A stretch of 64,000 nucleotides of DNA from Thalassococcus arenae (GTDB lineage Bacteria; Pseudomonadota; Alphaproteobacteria; Rhodobacterales; Rhodobacteraceae). Under the pieces are notes generated by a model. The model searched no databases and was not told the origin of the DNA. It saw only the letters and a list, made by a program, of their open reading frames with translations. Shown piece by piece: positions 27,377 to 36,252 of this stretch (positions are counted from its first letter, which is position 1; the number at the start of each line of letters is the position of its first letter). The position numbers and the translations under genes are program-made. The stretch lies in assembly GCF_019104745.1 (NCBI RefSeq), contig NZ_JAHRWL010000001.1, positions 682,001 through 746,000 of the forward strand, in the 5' to 3' direction.

Positions 27377-28702
27377 TCACTGCATCAGAAGAAACCGCGC
27401 GAACCGGACCGGTTCGGGGGCGTCCGAAGGCAGGACCGTGGTATTTCCCGGACCCAGCCCCATGGCGTCGCAGGCGACCAGCCGCGCGCCGTCCCACAGC
27501 GACGGTAGCGACAGGGCGATGCGGTGCGGCGGTGCGTCGTCGGGCCGGTCGGGCAACTGTTGCCAGCCGTCTTCACCCAAGGCCCGCACGATCAGACCCG
27601 AAGGCGCGGCGTCGGTGATCCTCCAACGCCCGTCCCAATGCATGTGTTGCCCGGCAACGGCGCGGGTCTGCGCCACGGCGGCGAATTCGCGAAACACCGT
27701 GGGCCGCCCGCCGACATGCTGCACCTCGCAGCCGTGCAGCGTACCGCCGCCGCCGCTGACAACGCGCTGGCGCAGGTCTTCCAGAGCTTCGGCGCGGGGG
27801 GCGTATTCTGCACCCGAAACGTATCGCAGCATCGCCGCCAGCAACCGCCGCTGGGTGCCAGGTTCGACCGGACCGTGCCAGTCGGGGTCCAGCGACAGCG
27901 TACCATGCCCCGCGCTGCCATAGGCGCGCCAGACATCCACGGCGCGGGCGATCAACGCGAACCGGTCCTCGCGCAGCCGCTTTGCGGTGGCCGCGAGCGT
28001 GGCGGCGCCGATCCCTTCGGCCCCCAGCAGAGCCAGCAGCCGCCGCATCCGGGCGCGGTCATAGGCCGGATCTTCGTTGGACGGATCTTCGACCCATCGG
28101 CCCCTGAGCGTGCGCAGGTAGTGGCGCAACTCGGCCCGGTCCATGTCCAGGCAGGGGCGCTTGATCCAGAACCGTTCGCCGGCGCTGCCCGGCGGGCAAG
28201 CGCCCGAGCATTCGGGCGGCAAAGCGTCGGGCACCGCACGCACCTGGCGGCTGGCCCGCATCGCCGACAGCCCGTCCAGCCCGGACCCGCGCGCCAACCG
28301 CATCAGGAAGGTTTCGGCCACGTCGTCGCGCGTATGAGCCATCAGCACGTGGTCGATGCCGCCGCGCCAGCGATCGATCAGTGACAGCCGGGCACGGCGG
28401 GCGGCGTCCATCACATTGCCGGCGCCGTCCCAGTGCCAGCGCAGCGTGGCGTGCGGCCAGCCCAGCGTTGCGCATTCCCCGGCGACCATAGCCGCCTCGG
28501 TGGCGCTTTCGGGGCGCAAGCCATGATCGACCGTCACCACCCACAGTTTCACGCCCCAGGCGCGGGTCCAGTTATGCGCGAGATACAGCATCGCCATGCT
28601 GTCGCCACCGCCCGAGACGGCCAGCGCGATTTCGGTGGGAAAGTTGGGGCCCAGCAATTGCCCCATCGCCGCGGCAAAGCGATCGTCCAGCGACGCGTTC
28701 AC
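27377..28702 (-). CDS. tilS: tRNA(Ile)-lysidine synthetase
   Basis: 441 residues. Attaches lysine to C34 of tRNA-Ile(CAU) so that it reads AUA. The PP-loop SGGGDSMA sits at residues 30-37 and is followed by WVVTVDHGLRPES and HTRDDVAETFLMRLARGSGLDGLS, the family signatures. The C-terminal part, from WVEDPSN, is more variable. The ATG overlaps the stop of cpoB by 4 bases, placing tilS at the end of the tol-pal run; this order is common in alphaproteobacteria. Confidence 0.94.
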   Translation of the reverse strand: MNASLDDRFAAAMGQLLGPNFPTEIALAVSGGGDSMAMLYLAHNWTRAWGVKLWVVTVDHGLRPESATEAAMVAGECATLGWPHATLRWHWDGAGNVMDAARRARLSLIDRWRGGIDHVLMAHTRDDVAETFLMRLARGSGLDGLSAMRASRQVRAVPDALPPECSGACPPGSAGERFWIKRPCLDMDRAELRHYLRTLRGRWVEDPSNEDPAYDRARMRRLLALLGAEGIGAATLAATAKRLREDRFALIARAVDVWRAYGSAGHGTLSLDPDWHGPVEPGTQRRLLAAMLRYVSGAEYAPRAEALEDLRQRVVSGGGGTLHGCEVQHVGGRPTVFREFAAVAQTRAVAGQHMHWDGRWRITDAAPSGLIVRALGEDGWQQLPDRPDDAPPHRIALSLPSLWDGARLVACDAMGLGPGNTTVLPSDAPEPVRFARFLLMQ

Positions 28703-29556
28703 GGGCAGGTCAGGCGCCCCAGGCTGGCCTGCGATTCCGTCACGAACTGCGTCGCTTGCGGATACCGGCGGGCGACCTCCTGCAGGGTCACGCAGGCCTC
28801 GGCGGTGCTGCCCAGTGCGGCCAGCGCATCACCCAGTCGCCACAGGGCTTCTGGCGCGGGTTCACTGTCGGGGAAATCGGCATAGGCGCGCAGGTAGCGC
28901 CGGGCGGCTTCGCGCGTGTCGCCCAGACCGGCCAGCGCCTTGCCTTCGCCCAACAGGGCGGCGGATTCCAGCGGCCCTAGCGGATAGGTCTCGCGGAAGG
29001 CCGCAAAGAGGTCGACGGCGCCGCGAAAGTCACCATTGGCGAGCGCCTCCTGCGCCCGCCGGAAATCCGCCTCTTCGCTGACGGCCAGTTGCGCGCCGCC
29101 TGTCGGCAGCGGGGCTTGCGCCGCAGGCGCGGGTGCAGGTGCGGGTGCGAGCGCCGGGTTGGCCGCGGTCTGCGGTGCGACGCCACCCAGTTGCGGCGTG
29201 TCGCCCAGGGCGCCGATATCACAATTCGGTTCCAGCTCGCACAACCGGAATTCAAGATCTCCGACGCGGTTGGTCCCGTCCTGCACGACCTGGTTGATGC
29301 GGAATTCCAACTGTTCGGTCTTGGATGTGATCCGTGCCAGTTCGGCCTCGATGGCAACCAGCCGATCGTAGCTCGATCCACCCACCTGCACGCCGGTCGA
29401 CCCGGTCGTGTTCAGTTCCTGCTTGAGGCGCTGGATTTCCACGTAGAGCACCGACAGGTCCTGTCGGATATCCGCCAGCGTGCCCGGCGCCTGCTGTGCC
29501 AGCGCCGGGACCGCTGCTGCGGTGCATAGGATCAGGGCCAGACCGAATTGCCGCAT
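28699..29556 (-). CDS. cpoB: Tol-Pal system coordinator CpoB (YbgF)
   Basis: 285 residues, periplasmic. Signal peptide MRQFGLALILCTAAAVPALAQ. A coiled-coil N-terminal part (IRQDLSVLYVEIQRLKQELN) trimerises in E. coli, and the C-terminal TPR part has three repeats (DFRRAQEALANGDFRGAVDLF, then LLGEGKALAGLGDTREAARRY and LWRLGDALAALGSTAEACVTL). The linker is an Ala/Pro run. CpoB links Tol energy to peptidoglycan synthesis by PBP1B. It starts right after pal and overlaps tilS. Confidence 0.93.
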   Translation of the reverse strand: MRQFGLALILCTAAAVPALAQQAPGTLADIRQDLSVLYVEIQRLKQELNTTGSTGVQVGGSSYDRLVAIEAELARITSKTEQLEFRINQVVQDGTNRVGDLEFRLCELEPNCDIGALGDTPQLGGVAPQTAANPALAPAPAPAPAAQAPLPTGGAQLAVSEEADFRRAQEALANGDFRGAVDLFAAFRETYPLGPLESAALLGEGKALAGLGDTREAARRYLRAYADFPDSEPAPEALWRLGDALAALGSTAEACVTLQEVARRYPQATQFVTESQASLGRLTCP

Positions 29557-29557
29557 A

Positions 29558-30088
29558 TCAGCTGAGCGCCCCGGCCGAGATGATCGTCACTGCACGGCGG
29601 TTCTTGGCATAGCACGCCTCTTCCGAGCACAGTTCGATGGGGCGTTCCTTGCCATAGCTGATGAACTTCAGCCGGCTTGCCGGGATGCCCTGCGAAATCA
29701 GGTATTCCATGACCGCGTTGGCGCGGCGGGCGCCCAGGGCAAGGTTGTATTCCCGCGTGCCCTGTTCGTCGGCATGGCCTTCGATCACCGCCAGGTAATC
29801 GGAATTGGTGGTCAGCCAGCGCGCCTGCGCGTCCAGCGTGGTGCGGGCTTCCGGCGACAGCGTCGACTGGTCGACGGCGAACAGCACGCGGTCTCCGATG
29901 GCCTGCTGGAAATGCGCGACCGAAGTCGGGTCATCGACGCTGCCCGGCACAATGGCCGGCGCCTGGGAAAAGCCGCCGCCCGCGTTGGCATCCGCGTCGG
30001 CACCCCCGGCACCGAACCGATTGGGATTGGTGCAGGCCGCCGCGGCTACCAGCGCGATCAGCATGGCCGTTGTTCTGAGTTGTTTCAT
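29558..30088 (-). CDS. pal: Peptidoglycan-associated lipoprotein Pal
   Basis: 176 residues. The signal ends in a lipobox VAAAAC with the lipid-attached cysteine C19, so the protein is tethered to a membrane, normally the outer one. The C-terminal OmpA-like domain shows FAVDQSTLSPEARTTLDAQA, VIEGHADEQGTREYNLALG and GARRANAVMEYLISQGIPAS, with the Asp/Arg residues that bind diaminopimelate. Partner of TolB. It is separated by 62 bases from tolB and 1 base from cpoB. Confidence 0.96.
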   Translation of the reverse strand: MKQLRTTAMLIALVAAAACTNPNRFGAGGADADANAGGGFSQAPAIVPGSVDDPTSVAHFQQAIGDRVLFAVDQSTLSPEARTTLDAQARWLTTNSDYLAVIEGHADEQGTREYNLALGARRANAVMEYLISQGIPASRLKFISYGKERPIELCSEEACYAKNRRAVTIISAGALS

Positions 30089-30150
30089 GTCTCTGTCCTG
30101 CTCGTTGTCGCGCGCAGGCTAACACGGTCTGCGCGCAGGGGGAATCACGT

Positions 30151-31482
30151 CTATTGGAGCGGTCCCCAACTGGGGTCCGAGGCACCTTCGGGGGTGCGTA
30201 CCCGTTTGAGGTTGCGGCCCGAGATATCGACCGAGTAGAGCGCCGAGGCGCCCTGTGCGCCCTGGGTTTCGCGGGCGAACATGATGACGCGACCGTTGGG
30301 CGCCCAGGTCGGCCCCTCGTCCAGGAAGGATGCGGTCAGCAACCGTTCCTCGGACCCGTCGGTTCGCATGACACCGATATGGAAACGCCCGGCATGCTGC
30401 TTGGTGAAGGCGATCAGGTCGCCGCGCGGCGACCAGACCGGGGTTCCGTAGCGCCCTTCGCCAAAGCTAATGCGGGTCGGCTCTCCGCCGCCGGCGGGCA
30501 TGATGTATAGCTGCTGGTTGCCCGACCGGTCCGACTCGAACACGATCTGGCGGCCGTCCGGCGAATAGCTGGGCGCGGTTTCGATAGAAGGCGCGGTGGT
30601 CAGCTGACGCGGCACGCCGCCATTGATGTCCATCGCCCAGATATCGGTGTTGGATCCCTGCGTCAGCGAGTAGATCACGGTGTTTCCGTCCGGCGAGAAC
30701 CGCGGCGCAAAACTCATCAGCGCATCCGAATTCGTCGGCAGGACACGGCTTTGCACCGCGCCCACGTCCAGCACGTGCACCCTTGGAAAACCGGTGGCAT
30801 AGCTGGTGTACAGCACACGGTTGCCCTGCAAGGAAAAGCGCGGGGCCAGCACGATGGCCGAGCTGTCGGTCAGGAACTGCACGTTGGCGCCGTCGTAGTC
30901 CATGATCGCCAGGCGTTTGGCTCGCTGGTTCTTGGGTCCGGTTTCCGACACGAAGACGACACGGCTGTCGAAATAGGCCGCTTCGCCGGTGATGCGGGCA
31001 TAGACCTGGTCGGCCACCTTGTGGGCCAACCGACGCCAGCCGTCGCTGCCGGCGGCGAACTGCATCCCCTCGCCCAGCTGCGCGTCCGAGAACACGTCCC
31101 AGACCCGAAACTTGACGGTCACGCGCCCGCTGCTGTCGGTGGCAACGGCGCCCGTCACCAATGCCTGGGCGTTTATCGCCTTCCAGTCCGCGAACTGTAC
31201 CGGGCTTTGAAAACTGGTGATGCGCGAGATATGCGCCTCGGCCGGGATCTCGCGAAACAGACCGGTGCCGGTCAGGTCCTCGGCGACGACGCGGGTGATC
31301 TGATCGGCGAATTGCTGCGCCTCGGGGTTTTCGGCGACAAAGACCGGCACCGCGAAAGGCAGCGGCTCGACCACGCCTTCGGTGATTTCCAGCCGAAGCG
31401 GACCGTTTTGCGCCATCCCCGCCGCGGCAAACAGCGTCGCGACGGCAAATCCAGCCGCCAGACTCGTGAAAAACTGCCTCAT
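30151..31482 (-). CDS. tolB: Tol-Pal periplasmic beta-propeller protein TolB
   Basis: 443 residues. I set the start at ATG 31480-31482, which is followed by the signal [22 protein letters not shown] and has GGGAG and GAGG upstream. The N-terminal domain contains the TolA-binding part and the C-terminal six-bladed propeller shows repeats such as [40 protein letters not shown] and [13 protein letters not shown]. Binds Pal. In the 130-bp gap to tolA a TATATT box on the minus strand could be a -10 element of an internal promoter; the -35 is weak. Confidence 0.96.
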   Translation of the reverse strand: MRQFFTSLAAGFAVATLFAAAGMAQNGPLRLEITEGVVEPLPFAVPVFVAENPEAQQFADQITRVVAEDLTGTGLFREIPAEAHISRITSFQSPVQFADWKAINAQALVTGAVATDSSGRVTVKFRVWDVFSDAQLGEGMQFAAGSDGWRRLAHKVADQVYARITGEAAYFDSRVVFVSETGPKNQRAKRLAIMDYDGANVQFLTDSSAIVLAPRFSLQGNRVLYTSYATGFPRVHVLDVGAVQSRVLPTNSDALMSFAPRFSPDGNTVIYSLTQGSNTDIWAMDINGGVPRQLTTAPSIETAPSYSPDGRQIVFESDRSGNQQLYIMPAGGGEPTRISFGEGRYGTPVWSPRGDLIAFTKQHAGRFHIGVMRTDGSEERLLTASFLDEGPTWAPNGRVIMFARETQGAQGASALYSVDISGRNLKRVRTPEGASDPSWGPLQ

Positions 31483-31612
31483 TCCTCGAACTCCCTCGGT
31501 CGGGCACCGGCCATGCGCGAAGCCCCGCCAGCGGTTTTGCTCAATATACAAAGGTTTTCCGCGCCCGAGAACACCCCGAACGGCCTATCGCGGCAAGGAT
31601 TCGCCATTCCGA

Positions 31613-32749
31613 TCATCTCAGACGCATTTCCGCGGGGTTGAACGTGATCTCGATCTGCCGCCATTGGTCGTATTTGTCTTCCGGCAGTTTGTACCCATCC
31701 GGCCCCTGGCAGCGCAGGATCGCGCGGCGGGCGGATTGATAGGCGGCTTCGACCGCCGCGCCCGATCCGCCGGACGAGGCGATCATCCGCAAGCTGGATG
31801 TCACGACCTTGCCCGACCGCTCCATGTCCATCGCCACGGTCACGGTCACATTGGCGGCCTGGCTGCCGACATCGACGACCCAGCATTCCTGCACCGCGAC
31901 GCGCAAGCCTTCGCGTTCGCCACGGGTCAGCGGCGGGCCCGCGGGCACGTCGGGCGACGGGTCGGCCGCGCCGCCCAACGCTTCGGCCAGCGCGGCATTG
32001 ACGCCGCCGGTCTGGTCCGCCGGTGGTTGCGGCGCGGGTGTCTCGGCCGGCGGCGCGGCCGCGGTCGCGGTTGCCGGCCGCGTGCGCGGACGGACCGAGC
32101 TGACGGGCGCCGCCGCGGGCTGTTCCGCTTCGGTGACGATTTCGGTTGCGGCTTCCTCCGGCGCGGTGGCTTCCTGTTCGGCCTCGGCCGTGCGGTCGCT
32201 TTCGGTGTCGGGCTGCGCGGCCTCCTGCACCTCCGGCGCAACGGCGACATCCTCGGGCGGCGGCGCCACCGCTTCGGGGGCGACCCGCGGCGCCGGGCGC
32301 GGTTTGGGGCGGACCGCCGTCTGCGGCGCGAAGATCTGCGGCGCCGGCGGCGCCGGCGTCACCAGTTCGGGCGGTGTTTCCTGCACCTCCGCCTGTGGCG
32401 GCGCGGGCGGCGTCGGATCTGGCGTAGGCTGCGGTTCCGGCGCGGGCGGCTCGGGCGCGGGCGGCTGCGGCGCGGGTGCCGGCGGTTCGGGCGCGGGTTC
32501 GGGAGCCGGCGGTTGCGGCGCGGGTTCAGGTTCGGGCGCCACGGGCTGTGGATCGGGCTCGGTCACCGCCTCGGGCGCCGGGGCGTCCGGCACGGCGGGC
32601 TGGGTCAGCGCCGCGAACTCGGCTTCGGAGATGATCGACACGTCGGCAACAGACATCGGCGGCGGGGCCGAACGGAATACACCCCCGAACAGCACCCACA
32701 GGATCAGAAGGCCATGCAGCCCGGCCGATATCTGCATTCCCCGTGTCAT
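31613..32749 (-). CDS. tolA: Tol-Pal inner-membrane spanning protein TolA (Pro-rich type)
   Basis: 378 residues. N-terminal transmembrane segment ISAGLHGLLILWVLFGGVF, then a very long Pro/Ala/Glu-rich arm (about residues 50-240, with EPEPAP, PAPEPP repeats) replacing the helical stalk of E. coli TolA, and a C-terminal globular domain beginning near LTRGEREGLRVAVQECW and ending with DKYDQWRQIEITFNPAEM. Links TolQR to TolB/Pal across the periplasm. ATG follows tolR closely with an 8-base gap. The annotation rests on context and architecture, since the primary sequence is low complexity. Confidence 0.93.
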   Translation of the reverse strand: MTRGMQISAGLHGLLILWVLFGGVFRSAPPPMSVADVSIISEAEFAALTQPAVPDAPAPEAVTEPDPQPVAPEPEPAPQPPAPEPAPEPPAPAPQPPAPEPPAPEPQPTPDPTPPAPPQAEVQETPPELVTPAPPAPQIFAPQTAVRPKPRPAPRVAPEAVAPPPEDVAVAPEVQEAAQPDTESDRTAEAEQEATAPEEAATEIVTEAEQPAAAPVSSVRPRTRPATATAAAPPAETPAPQPPADQTGGVNAALAEALGGAADPSPDVPAGPPLTRGEREGLRVAVQECWVVDVGSQAANVTVTVAMDMERSGKVVTSSLRMIASSGGSGAAVEAAYQSARRAILRCQGPDGYKLPEDKYDQWRQIEITFNPAEMRLR

Positions 32750-32757
32750 GGCCGTCG

Positions 32758-33234
32758 TCAGCCGCCCGAGCCGTCAAGGGTCGGGCCGCCGATATCGGTG
32801 ACCAGCCCGATCGACGAAAAACCGCCCGCGTTCAGTGCCCCCATGACCTCGGCGACGCTGGCATAGGGAACCGACCCATCCGCCCGCAGGAACACCCGGT
32901 CATCCGATCGTTCGGCCGCAATGGCACGCAATCGGGACACCAATTCCTCGCGCGCGACCTCGGTTGTCTGGATCAACACCGTGCCGTCGATGGCAACGGT
33001 CACCGTCAGCGGCTCTTCGGTTTCCGAAGGCAAGGCGCTCGCAGCGGTCTTGGGCAATTCGACGGGTACACCCACGGTCAACAGCGGCGCGGCGACCATG
33101 AAGATGATCAGCAGCACCAGCATCACGTCGACGAAGGGCGTGACGTTGATTTCCGACATCGGTGCGGAACGGCCGCGGCGGCCGCGGCGCCTGCGGCTGC
33201 CGCCCCCGCCGGATTTCATCACCCCGGCCCCCAT
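32758..33234 (-). CDS. tolR: Tol-Pal system protein TolR
   Basis: 158 residues of the ExbD/TolR family. MSEINVTPFVDVMLVLLIIFMVAAPLLT (given in part: the NVTPFVDVMLVLLIIFMVAA helix) contains the proton-path aspartate of the transmembrane helix. A short Arg/Gly-rich cytoplasmic tail precedes it. The periplasmic part has DGTVLIQTTEVAREELVSRL and VFLRADGSVPYASVAEVMGA. Forms the proton-driven motor with TolQ. Four bases separate it from tolQ. Confidence 0.96.
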   Translation of the reverse strand: MGAGVMKSGGGGSRRRRGRRGRSAPMSEINVTPFVDVMLVLLIIFMVAAPLLTVGVPVELPKTAASALPSETEEPLTVTVAIDGTVLIQTTEVAREELVSRLRAIAAERSDDRVFLRADGSVPYASVAEVMGALNAGGFSSIGLVTDIGGPTLDGSGG

Positions 33235-33237
33235 CGC

Positions 33238-33933
33238 TCAGCTGTCCAACTGGCGGCTGAGGATGGTCGAGAACTCGTCGGCAAAGCTTTCGTAGCCCGC
33301 GACGATCCGGTCGCTGTCGGCCGAGAACTTGTTGTAGAAGACGACTGCGGGAATGGCGGCCAGCAGGCCCAGCCCGGTCGCCAGCAAGGCCTCGGCGATG
33401 CCCGGCGCCACAACGACCAGCGAGGTGTTCTGCTGCTCGGCGATCTCGATGAAGGAATTCATGATCCCGAAGACGGTGCCGAACAGGCCCACGAAAGGGG
33501 CGGTGGACCCGACGGTGGCCAGAACCGGCAAGCCTTTCTGCAGGGCTTCGGCCTCTTTCTGGATGGCGACATCCATCGACCGGTCGATCCGGGCATGGGC
33601 GCCGGCGATCAGGCCGCCGTCGTCGCGATGGCTGCGCTGCCATTCCACCATGCCGGCGGCAAAGATGCGTTCCGAGCGTCCGGCCGGCTCGGGGCCTATC
33701 TGGTCGAACAATTCATCAAGCGGCTCGCCCGACCAGAAGGCCCGGTCGAACCGGTCGGCTTCGCGCCGCGCGGTGCGGTAGGAGTAGAACTTTTCGAAGA
33801 TGATGCCCCAGGCCCAGATCGACGCCACGATCAGCATCAGCATCACGATCTTGACCGTCAGGGTCGCGCGCGCGAACAGGCCCCACATCGAAAAATCGAC
33901 CTCGCGCGCCAGTGCCAGCGTTTCTGCTTCCAT
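33238..33933 (-). CDS. tolQ: Tol-Pal system protein TolQ
   Basis: 231 residues of the MotA/TolQ/ExbB family with three transmembrane segments (LTVKIVMLMLIVASIWAWGI, APFVGLFGTVFGIMNSFI and LLATGLGLLAAIPAVVFYN). The sequence GLPVLATVGSTAPFVGLFGT is the family hallmark. Start ATG 33931-33933 follows a region of 150 bp after ybgC. With TolR and TolA it uses the proton gradient to keep the outer membrane constricted at the division site. Confidence 0.97.
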   Translation of the reverse strand: MEAETLALAREVDFSMWGLFARATLTVKIVMLMLIVASIWAWGIIFEKFYSYRTARREADRFDRAFWSGEPLDELFDQIGPEPAGRSERIFAAGMVEWQRSHRDDGGLIAGAHARIDRSMDVAIQKEAEALQKGLPVLATVGSTAPFVGLFGTVFGIMNSFIEIAEQQNTSLVVVAPGIAEALLATGLGLLAAIPAVVFYNKFSADSDRIVAGYESFADEFSTILSRQLDS

Positions 33934-34085
33934 GAACCTGCTCTTTCTCCGTGACCCCTGTCCCAGGGCCTTGGCGGGGGTTTACCCGATTTGACGGGGA
34001 AAGGCCAATGGAATAACGCGTCACGGCCCCGTGATGCGGGCGGGAATTCGCTGGTTCTGTTACATGCACCAGCGGGTGCGCAAGG

Positions 34086-34475
34086 TCAGTGAACCGGCTT
34101 GCGGATCACCGCCGGCAGGCGTGCGGGATGGCCATCGATGGTGACGCAAACAGCCGTGACCTCGGCCCGGAACAGCAGCGTGCCACCGCGCCAGACTTCC
34201 TGCCCCATGACCAGCCGGACCCCCGTCACGGCGGTGGTCACGGTGCGCACCTCAAGGTGGTCGTCGTATTTCGCGGGGGCCAGATAGTCGGCCTCGATCC
34301 GGCGCACGACAAAGACGATGCCGTCGCGTTCGCGCATGGCGTTCTGGTCCAGGCCCATTTCGCGGACCCAGTCCGACCGCGCGCGTTCGATATATTTCAG
34401 ATAGTTGGCGTGGTAGACGATGCCCGCCATGTCGGTGTCTTCGTAGTAGACGCGGATCGGAAAAATATGGGTCAT
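34086..34475 (-). CDS. ybgC: Tol-Pal associated acyl-CoA thioesterase YbgC
   Basis: 129 residues, hotdog fold. VRVYYEDTDMAGIVYHANYLKYIERAR contains the catalytic aspartate motif (DTDMAGIVYHANYLKYIER in pieces). ATG 34473-34475 gives MTHIFPIRVYYEDTD with AGGGG upstream; longer versions add a basic, unstructured tail. It is the first gene of the tol-pal cluster in many proteobacteria, as here. Confidence 0.95.
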   Translation of the reverse strand: MTHIFPIRVYYEDTDMAGIVYHANYLKYIERARSDWVREMGLDQNAMRERDGIVFVVRRIEADYLAPAKYDDHLEVRTVTTAVTGVRLVMGQEVWRGGTLLFRAEVTAVCVTIDGHPARLPAVIRKPVH

Positions 34476-34544
34476 GTCCGGGCCCCTCAGGTTGCGCCGC
34501 ACCGTATGAGGCCGTCTCGGCAGGCGCAAGCGACCAGCGCCGGG

Positions 34545-34874
34545 TCACCGCTTGCGCCGCCCTCCGGCGCTGCGGCTGTGGAAATCCGGTGGTCGGCGGG
34601 CGACCCAGCGGATGAAGGCGGCCATGCGGGGATGGGCGCGCAGGGCCTCGACCGTGTGATACTCACGCGCAAGCTCGGCCTCGGTGAAGGTCGCATGGAT
34701 CTCGTTGTGGCAGATCTGGTGCATCAGCACGACGGGTCCGCCCTTGCCGCCCTTCAACCGCGGGATCAGGTGATGCAGGCTTTGCCGGGCATGGGCCGGG
34801 ATCGGGCGGCGGCAAAGCGGACAGAGCGGTATTTCATCGAAATCACTCAGGGGTTCGGCCCTTGTGCTGACCAT
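34545..34874 (-). CDS. HNH endonuclease-like protein
   Basis: 109 residues. Contains CPLCRRPIP, then HHLIPRLKGGKGGPVVLMHQ, and ICHNEIHATF. The two CxxC-type positions (CPLC and C of ICHNEIH) and H/N/H residues make an HNH/treble-clef fold likely. Such small proteins are common single genes in Rhodobacterales and may be nucleases of unknown use; no restriction or phage genes are near. It is divergent from the mechanosensitive channel gene, 52 bases apart. Confidence 0.82.
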   Translation of the reverse strand: MVSTRAEPLSDFDEIPLCPLCRRPIPAHARQSLHHLIPRLKGGKGGPVVLMHQICHNEIHATFTEAELAREYHTVEALRAHPRMAAFIRWVARRPPDFHSRSAGGRRKR

Positions 34875-34926
34875 GGCGACGGGGCAAGAGTGTGACCCGA
34901 ACGTTCACGGGATCAAGGGCTTCGGC

Positions 34927-36252
34927 ATGAACTGGGATCTGTCGGCCCAGCCGGAAATCGTCCAGCGCCTCGCGGGCTATGCGACCCAGGGCTGGGACGT
35001 GGCCAAGACGTGGGTGCTGTCGCCCGCTGCCTGGTCGCAGTTCGGTCTGCTGGTACTGGCCTTTCTGCTGGCCTGGCTGATAACCCGCCGCCTTCGGCCC
35101 TACCTGACCCGCGTGCTGACCCCTGCGCCGGATGCGCGTGGCTTCATGCCGATGCTGCGCCGGTTCGCCCTGATCTTCCTGCCCCTGCTGCTGCCGCTGA
35201 TCGCCTTCGCGCTGACCGCCGTCGGCGAACAGGTGACGCGGTCGATCTTCGGCTCGGGGGCGGTGATCGCCTTCGGGAAACGGGTGATCCTGTTCGTTGC
35301 CGCCCGCAGCCTCGTGCGCGAGATCATCGAGGACCCGCTGCTCAAGGTGCTGGGCCGGTTCATCCTGTTGCCGGTCATGGCGCTGTATGTGCTGGGTTTT
35401 CTCGACACCACGATCGACACGCTGAACAAGACCTTCATCAATCTCGGCAACATCTCGTTCTCGGTCATGTCGCTGGTGCGGTTCGTGATCGCCGGGTCGA
35501 TCCTGTTCTGGCTGGGGCGCTGGTCGAACGACCAGACCGGCAACTACATCGAGAAGCAGGAGGAAATCCGCCCTGCCACGCGGCAACTGGCGGTCAAGGC
35601 GGCGGAACTGGCGATCTTCGGCGTCTGCTTCCTGCTGCTGATGAACATCGCGGGCATCCCGCTCAGCACGCTGGCGGTGCTGTCGGGTGCCATCGGCGTG
35701 GGCCTGGGCTTCGGCTTGCAGAAGATCGCGTCGAACTACATCTCGGGCGTCATCCTGCTGCTGGAGGGGCAGGCGACGGTGGGCGATTTCGTCGAGTTGG
35801 ACAACGGCATGGCGGGCACCATCGTCAAGACGACCGCGCGGGCGATGATCCTGGAAACCTTCGACGGGCGCTGGATCGTGGTGCCGAACGAGGATTTCAT
35901 CACCACCCGGGTCATCAACTATTCCGACCAGGGCTCGTCCAACCGCTTCGAGGTCGAGTTCTCGGTCAGCTACACCACCGACATCAACACGATACCCGAC
36001 ATCGTCGCGGCAGCGGTGCGCAAGCACCCGGCGGTGCTGGACAAACCCGAACCACCCGACGTGGAATTGCGCGGATTCGGCGACAGCGGGATCGACTTCG
36101 GGGTCGAGTTCTGGGTGAACGGCCTGGATGACGGCAAGAACAAGTACACCTCCGAAGTGCGGTTCCTGATCTGGAACGCCCTGCGCGACAACGGCATCGA
36201 GATTCCCTATCCGCGCCGCATCATCGAAATGCACGAGCCCGGCACGACATGA
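34927..36252 (+). CDS. Mechanosensitive channel (MscS family)
   Basis: 441 residues. I chose ATG 34927 (MNWDLSAQPEIVQRLAGYA); an earlier in-frame GTG/ATG lies inside the start of the HNH gene. Four to five transmembrane helices precede the pore helix LSGAIGVGLGFGLQKIASNY, the Gly/Ala-rich TM3 of MscS. The beta domain has GQATVGDFVELDNGMAGTIV, and the C-terminus shows the alpha/beta vestibule with WIVVPNEDFITTRVINYSD. Releases solutes on hypoosmotic shock. Overlaps the next gene by 4 bases. Confidence 0.94.
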   Translation: MNWDLSAQPEIVQRLAGYATQGWDVAKTWVLSPAAWSQFGLLVLAFLLAWLITRRLRPYLTRVLTPAPDARGFMPMLRRFALIFLPLLLPLIAFALTAVGEQVTRSIFGSGAVIAFGKRVILFVAARSLVREIIEDPLLKVLGRFILLPVMALYVLGFLDTTIDTLNKTFINLGNISFSVMSLVRFVIAGSILFWLGRWSNDQTGNYIEKQEEIRPATRQLAVKAAELAIFGVCFLLLMNIAGIPLSTLAVLSGAIGVGLGFGLQKIASNYISGVILLLEGQATVGDFVELDNGMAGTIVKTTARAMILETFDGRWIVVPNEDFITTRVINYSDQGSSNRFEVEFSVSYTTDINTIPDIVAAAVRKHPAVLDKPEPPDVELRGFGDSGIDFGVEFWVNGLDDGKNKYTSEVRFLIWNALRDNGIEIPYPRRIIEMHEPGTT

